Assembly: GCA_963717745.1 (NCBI GenBank)
Contig: CAVQXJ010000003.1
Location: forward strand, 310,001 to 374,000
Length of the DNA: 64,000 bases
Origin: JACCXG01 sp963717745
GTDB taxonomy: Bacteria; Acidobacteriota; Vicinamibacteria; Vicinamibacterales; 2-12-FULL-66-21
Reading direction: 5' to 3'
Shown: positions 61,454 to 64,000 of the stretch, piece by piece
How the letters are laid out: each line of letters starts with the position of its first letter
Position numbering within the stretch: position 1 is the first letter of the stretch
Position numbers and translations under genes: made by a program
The notes under the pieces: generated by a model
What the model was told of the DNA's origin: nothing
The model's input: only the letters and a program-made list of their open reading frames with translations
The model's database searches: none

Positions 61454-62476
61454 TTACTGGCCAGCCCGGATCTCGTGATGGTGCTCGTGCGCACGACGCG
61501 CCTCATCGAGCGCGGCGCGCTTCGGGAACTCCTTGCCGGTCAGTTCCCGATACACCTGCGCCACCTGCGACTCGAAGCCGCTGATCGATTTCGCCTGCGC
61601 ATCGATGTAGGTGGCGTGCCGCGGCAGCAGCGCGTCGCGGATCGCCGGCACCTCGGCCTGCACGCGGTCCGCGGACAGTGTCCTGCGCCGCTGGACCTCG
61701 GCTCGGAGCGCCACGAAATACTGGCGCTGGGCTTCGAGCACGCGGCCGTCCCCGGCGGGCCCGTGGCCGGGTGCGACCATCGCCGCTCCGAGCGCCTGGA
61801 CCTTGCCGAGCGTCTCGATCCATGCGCCGCTGTTTCCGTCCCCCATGTAGTTGAACGGGCCGTTGACGGCGGCGTCGCCGGTGAAGAGAATCCGCTCCTT
61901 CGGCAGCCACGCGAATCCGTCCCCATGGGTGTGCCCGACGCCGAAGTAGCGCAGCTCGACGCGCTGCACCCCGTCGTCGAAGATCATCACGTCGCGATAG
62001 AGCAGCGATGGCGGCGTCAGGCGCGTGGACTTCATGTCCTCGCGCTGTTTCACCTCGCCTTCCCACCGTCCCGGGGGACCGCCGAACAGGCCGGTCTCGT
62101 ACTTGCGCATCTCCGACAGAACGTTCTCGTGCGCGACCGGGACCGCGCCGTTGTCGATCCAGACCTGGTTGCCGTAGGCGTGGTCACCGTGATGATGGGT
62201 GTCGAACGCGAACCGAATCGGTTTGTCGGTCTGCGCCTTGATCTTGGGGATGATCTCGCGAGCGCCCGACGGGAAGTTCGCGTCGACCACCAGCACGTAG
62301 TCCTTGAACACCACCCACCCGTTGTTGCAGTGTCCCTTACCGACCAGATCGCCCTCGTGGAAGTACACGCCAGGGGCGAGCTCCTTGACGGTGCCGATCT
62401 GGCTGGCCACGTCGCGCTGGTGAAGGACGAGGACGACAAGGCACGTCGTCGCGACGTAGACTGCGAGTCGCTTCAT
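61454..62476 (-). CDS. Exported MBL-fold metallohydrolase
   Basis: A 340-aa metallo-beta-lactamase-fold protein. The ATG at 62476 follows GGAGGA; the signal peptide reads LAVYVATTCLVVLVLHQ. Metal ligands are in DTHHHGDHAYGNQ (HxHxDH), YFGVGHTHGDGFAW, LFTGDAAVNGP and VAPGHGPAG. The protein resembles quinoprotein-relay-type and other periplasmic MBL hydrolases with a C-terminal helical region (LLPRHATYIDAQAKSISGFE) rather than true beta-lactamases. Substrate unknown. It is divergent from the degenerate beta-lactamase-family gene at 62557 with 80 bases between starts. Confidence 0.87.
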   Translation of the reverse strand: MKRLAVYVATTCLVVLVLHQRDVASQIGTVKELAPGVYFHEGDLVGKGHCNNGWVVFKDYVLVVDANFPSGAREIIPKIKAQTDKPIRFAFDTHHHGDHAYGNQVWIDNGAVPVAHENVLSEMRKYETGLFGGPPGRWEGEVKQREDMKSTRLTPPSLLYRDVMIFDDGVQRVELRYFGVGHTHGDGFAWLPKERILFTGDAAVNGPFNYMGDGNSGAWIETLGKVQALGAAMVAPGHGPAGDGRVLEAQRQYFVALRAEVQRRRTLSADRVQAEVPAIRDALLPRHATYIDAQAKSISGFESQVAQVYRELTGKEFPKRAALDEARRAHEHHHEIRAGQ

Positions 62477-62544
62477 GCGTGTTCCTCCGGCGGTGTGTGC
62501 GGCCGAGTCTACCTCAGCGCCTGTTCCAGAGCTCTCAATCGCTC

Positions 62545-62550
62545 CATAAT
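62545..62550 (+). promoter_or_regulatory. Candidate -10 element, leaderless start
   Basis: CATAAT lies 6 bases before the ATG at 62557, again placing the transcript start at the initiation codon. No Shine-Dalgarno sequence is present; the -35 is unclear. Confidence 0.4.
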
Positions 62551-62556
62551 CACGCC

Positions 62557-63359
62557 ATGCGACCCACCCTGTTCGTGGTAGCCGTGTGCGTCTGCGTCGT
62601 GATCGCCGGGCTGACGGCGCAATCGCCGGCACCCACGACGTACTGGCCGGGCGTGGAGTGGCGGACGGCAACGCCGGAATCGCAGGGGCTCGACTCACAG
62701 GCCCTGGCGTCGGCGATCGCGCAGGTCCGCGAGAAGCAATGGGGCACCCAGAGCCTGCTCGTCATCCGTCACGGATTCGTCGTCGCCGACGCGGACTTCT
62801 ATCCGTATCGATCGACCGTGCCGCACGACGTCGCATCGGGGACGAAGACTATCACCTCGGCGCTGACTGGTGTCGCGGTCGCCAATCGGATTCTGCGCCT
62901 CGACCAGCCGGTGCTGTCGTTCTTTCCGAAGGAGAGCGCGGCCGACGCCGACGAGCGCAAACGCGCGATCACGGTTGAGAATCTGCTGCGCATGGAGTCG
63001 GGACTGGACTGCGGGTTTCTGGCCGGTGAGCAGGAACTGGAGAGGATGAAGCGATCGGCCAATTGGGTGGCGTTCACGCTGGCGCTGCCGATGAAGTACG
63101 ACCGCGGGACCCGGCCGGCCTACTGCAGTCCGGGCTACCACGTGCTCGGCTCGGTCATCGGGCGGCGGCGAAGACCAGCGAGCTCGACTTCGGCCGCAAG
63201 TACTTGTTCGATCCGCTCGACATCAAGACGTCGTTCATCGCGAACATCAATCACTACACGCTGGCGATCAAGTTTCTGCCGGATCGCACGATCGAGGTCA
63301 GCGCCGACGAGGCGTCGGGACTGATTCGCAGGGGCAAGCTGATCGGTACGCCGCGCTGA
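62557..63359 (+). pseudogene. Degenerate serine beta-lactamase-family hydrolase
   Basis: The 5' part encodes an exported beta-lactamase/penicillin-binding-protein-like serine hydrolase: signal peptide (FVVAVCVCVVIAGLTAQ), WRTATPESQGLDS, the SxxK nucleophile in VASGTKTITSAL, and the second-motif Tyr in RPAYCSPGYHVLGSVIG. At about 63160 the frame breaks; in the new frame TSELDFGRKYLFDPLDIKTS continues, then jumps to HYTLAIKFLPDRTIEVSADE and a stop. Roughly 100 or more residues that usually separate these parts, with the third active-site motif, are missing. A frame break plus an internal deletion indicate a true pseudogene. Confidence 0.75.
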
Positions 63360-63409
63360 AAGCCCCCATTCACAATCCTGAGGCATGGGCCGCGACGTTG
63401 AAATTTCAT

Positions 63410-63446
63410 GTAGACATGCTACGCAATGGTGCCGTAGGATGCCTAC
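63410..63446 (+). promoter_or_regulatory. Paired palindromes upstream of padR (putative operator)
   Basis: Two 13-bp palindromes, GTAGACATGCTAC (63410-63422) and GTAGGATGCCTAC (63434-63446), share the pattern GTAG-N5-CTAC with centres 24 bp apart. They lie between a TTGAAA hexamer (63398-63403) and the padR start. PadR-family proteins bind such dyads and repress their own operon, so this is a likely autoregulatory operator for padR and the following permease. Confidence 0.6.
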
Positions 63447-63453
63447 ACAAACC

Positions 63454-63795
63454 ATGCGTCACGACGCGTCCCGCATCGAACTGCTCCAAGGTACCCTGGA
63501 CCTGCTGATTCTTCGCGTCCTGGTGTTCGGACCATCGCACGGACATGCGATCGCCAAGCAGATCCGCGCCACCTCGCAAGACGTGCTGCAAGTCGAGACC
63601 GGCTCCCTCTACCCGGCCCTGCATCGGCTCGAAGCGCAGGGCTGGGTCATCGCCAGCTGGGAGACGTCCGACAAGGGCAAGCGCGCGAAGTACTACACCC
63701 TCACGAGAACCGGAAAACGTCAGCTGGTCTCCGAGCAGTCCAAGTGGGAGCAACTCTCACTCGCCATGGCCCGCGTCCTCAGGATCGTGGAGTAG
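63454..63795 (+). CDS. PadR-family transcriptional regulator
   Basis: A 113-aa winged-helix repressor: LLQGTLDLLILRVLVFGPSH (helix 1), GHAIAKQIRATSQDVLQVET, GSLYPALHRLEAQGWVIASW (recognition helix and wing) and KYYTLTRTGKRQL. This short PadR type without a long C-terminal helix region is the partner usually placed directly in front of ADOP permeases in Acidobacteriota. The ATG at 63454 is used because the alternative ATG at 63439 lies inside the putative operator. The permease GTG follows 4 bases after the stop, so the two are one operon. Confidence 0.88.
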   Translation: MRHDASRIELLQGTLDLLILRVLVFGPSHGHAIAKQIRATSQDVLQVETGSLYPALHRLEAQGWVIASWETSDKGKRAKYYTLTRTGKRQLVSEQSKWEQLSLAMARVLRIVE

Positions 63796-63799
63796 CGCC

Positions 63800-64000
63800 G
63801 TGTCCCTTCACCAGCTCTCGTCCCGCCTGCGCGCGCTCGTGAGGCGGCGTCGGGTCGAGTCCGAGCTCGACGACGAGATCCGCTTTCATCTCGAGGCGGA
63901 AGCGGACGAGCAGCGAGCCAGTGGCCTGAGCGATGCCGACGCTGGTCGGGCGGCACGCAAAGACTTCGGCAACGTCACGCTGATTCGCGAGACGATGCGA
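63800..64000 (+). CDS. ADOP-family ABC permease, N-terminal fragment (runs off the window)
   Basis: The first 67 codons of a permease starting at GTG 63800. The cytoplasmic N-terminal segment (RRRRVESELDDEIRFHLEAE, then RAARKDFGNVTLIRETMR) is the conserved leader helix seen in ADOP permeases before the first membrane helix. The rest lies outside the window. It is coupled to padR. Confidence 0.85.
   Translation, partial: MSLHQLSSRLRALVRRRRVESELDDEIRFHLEAEADEQRASGLSDADAGRAARKDFGNVTLIRETMR

Noticed and set aside
1..64000. CRISPR arrays, transposases, integrases, rRNA or tRNA genes
   Set aside because: None seen on either strand; the only repeats are palindromes, a microsatellite, one tandem array and one direct-repeat pair.

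Overview
The window looks like a piece of an Acidobacteriota chromosome, most likely a soil or subsurface Vicinamibacteria-type lineage. The grounds are high GC, two Oar-like TonB receptors with an N-terminal carboxypeptidase-regulatory domain, an 839-aa ADOP-type ABC permease plus the start of a second one preceded by a PadR regulator, DUF1080 proteins, Tat-exported sugar oxidoreductase and isomerase proteins, and many secreted TPR proteins. This is inference from gene content; there is no rRNA, tRNA or other phylogenetic marker here.

Layout. 0.5-6.7 kb: secreted FG-GAP protein, secreted phospholipase-D-like protein, DUF6625-type glycosyltransferase-like protein. 6.9-7.1 kb: a 159-bp palindromic intergenic element. 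7.2-9.6 kb: tightly overlapping trio of metallophosphoesterase, class I isoprenoid enzyme and kinase-fold protein. 9.7-11.1 kb: small membrane protein and DUF1080 protein. 11.2-18.4 kb (minus strand): HugZ-type FMN protein, SpoIID-domain protein, TPR protein, TonB receptor. 18.7-27 kb: divergent second TonB receptor, Tat Gfo/Idh/MocA oxidoreductase, ACT protein, subtilase. 27-34.6 kb: NnrE-NnrD-TsaE fusion, class IV aminotransferase, and the glycine cleavage operon gcvT-gcvH-gcvP. 35.4-40.7 kb: beta-propeller metalloprotease, two small membrane proteins, and an AAA+ Fis regulator lacking GAFTGA. 40.7-44.4 kb: low coding density with very small genes (28-aa membrane peptide, metallothionein-like protein, zinc-ribbon membrane protein, lipoprotein). 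44.4-51.3 kb: secreted TPR protein, second phospholipase-D-like protein, and a TIR-TM-WD40 protein. 51.4-55.5 kb: probable periplasmic sugar cluster (Tat OMPDC-family enzyme, DUF1080/FG-GAP protein, Tat sugar isomerase). 55.5-64 kb: a galactose-oxidase-like remnant, cupredoxin lipoprotein, PQQ-type propeller, ADOP permease between 88-bp direct repeats, TPR and MBL-fold genes, a degenerate beta-lactamase-family gene, then padR and the start of another ADOP permease running off the end.

How it fits together. Much of the window encodes envelope and exported functions: polymer and glycan turnover, TonB uptake, Tat-exported sugar enzymes and secreted hydrolases. The core metabolism visible is glycine cleavage, nicotinamide repair and t6A tRNA modification. 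A striking technical feature is at least eight frame breaks in otherwise intact conserved genes, several in G/C runs or GC dinucleotides. This suggests residual indel errors in the assembly, although a few loci (the beta-lactamase and DUF1929 remnants) look truly decayed.

The most interesting loci are the metallophosphoesterase/isoprenoid/kinase operon, the TIR-WD40 protein with a predicted receptor-like topology beside a secreted PLD protein, the ADOP permease flanked by direct repeats, the paired palindromes in front of padR, and the metallothionein-like gene.
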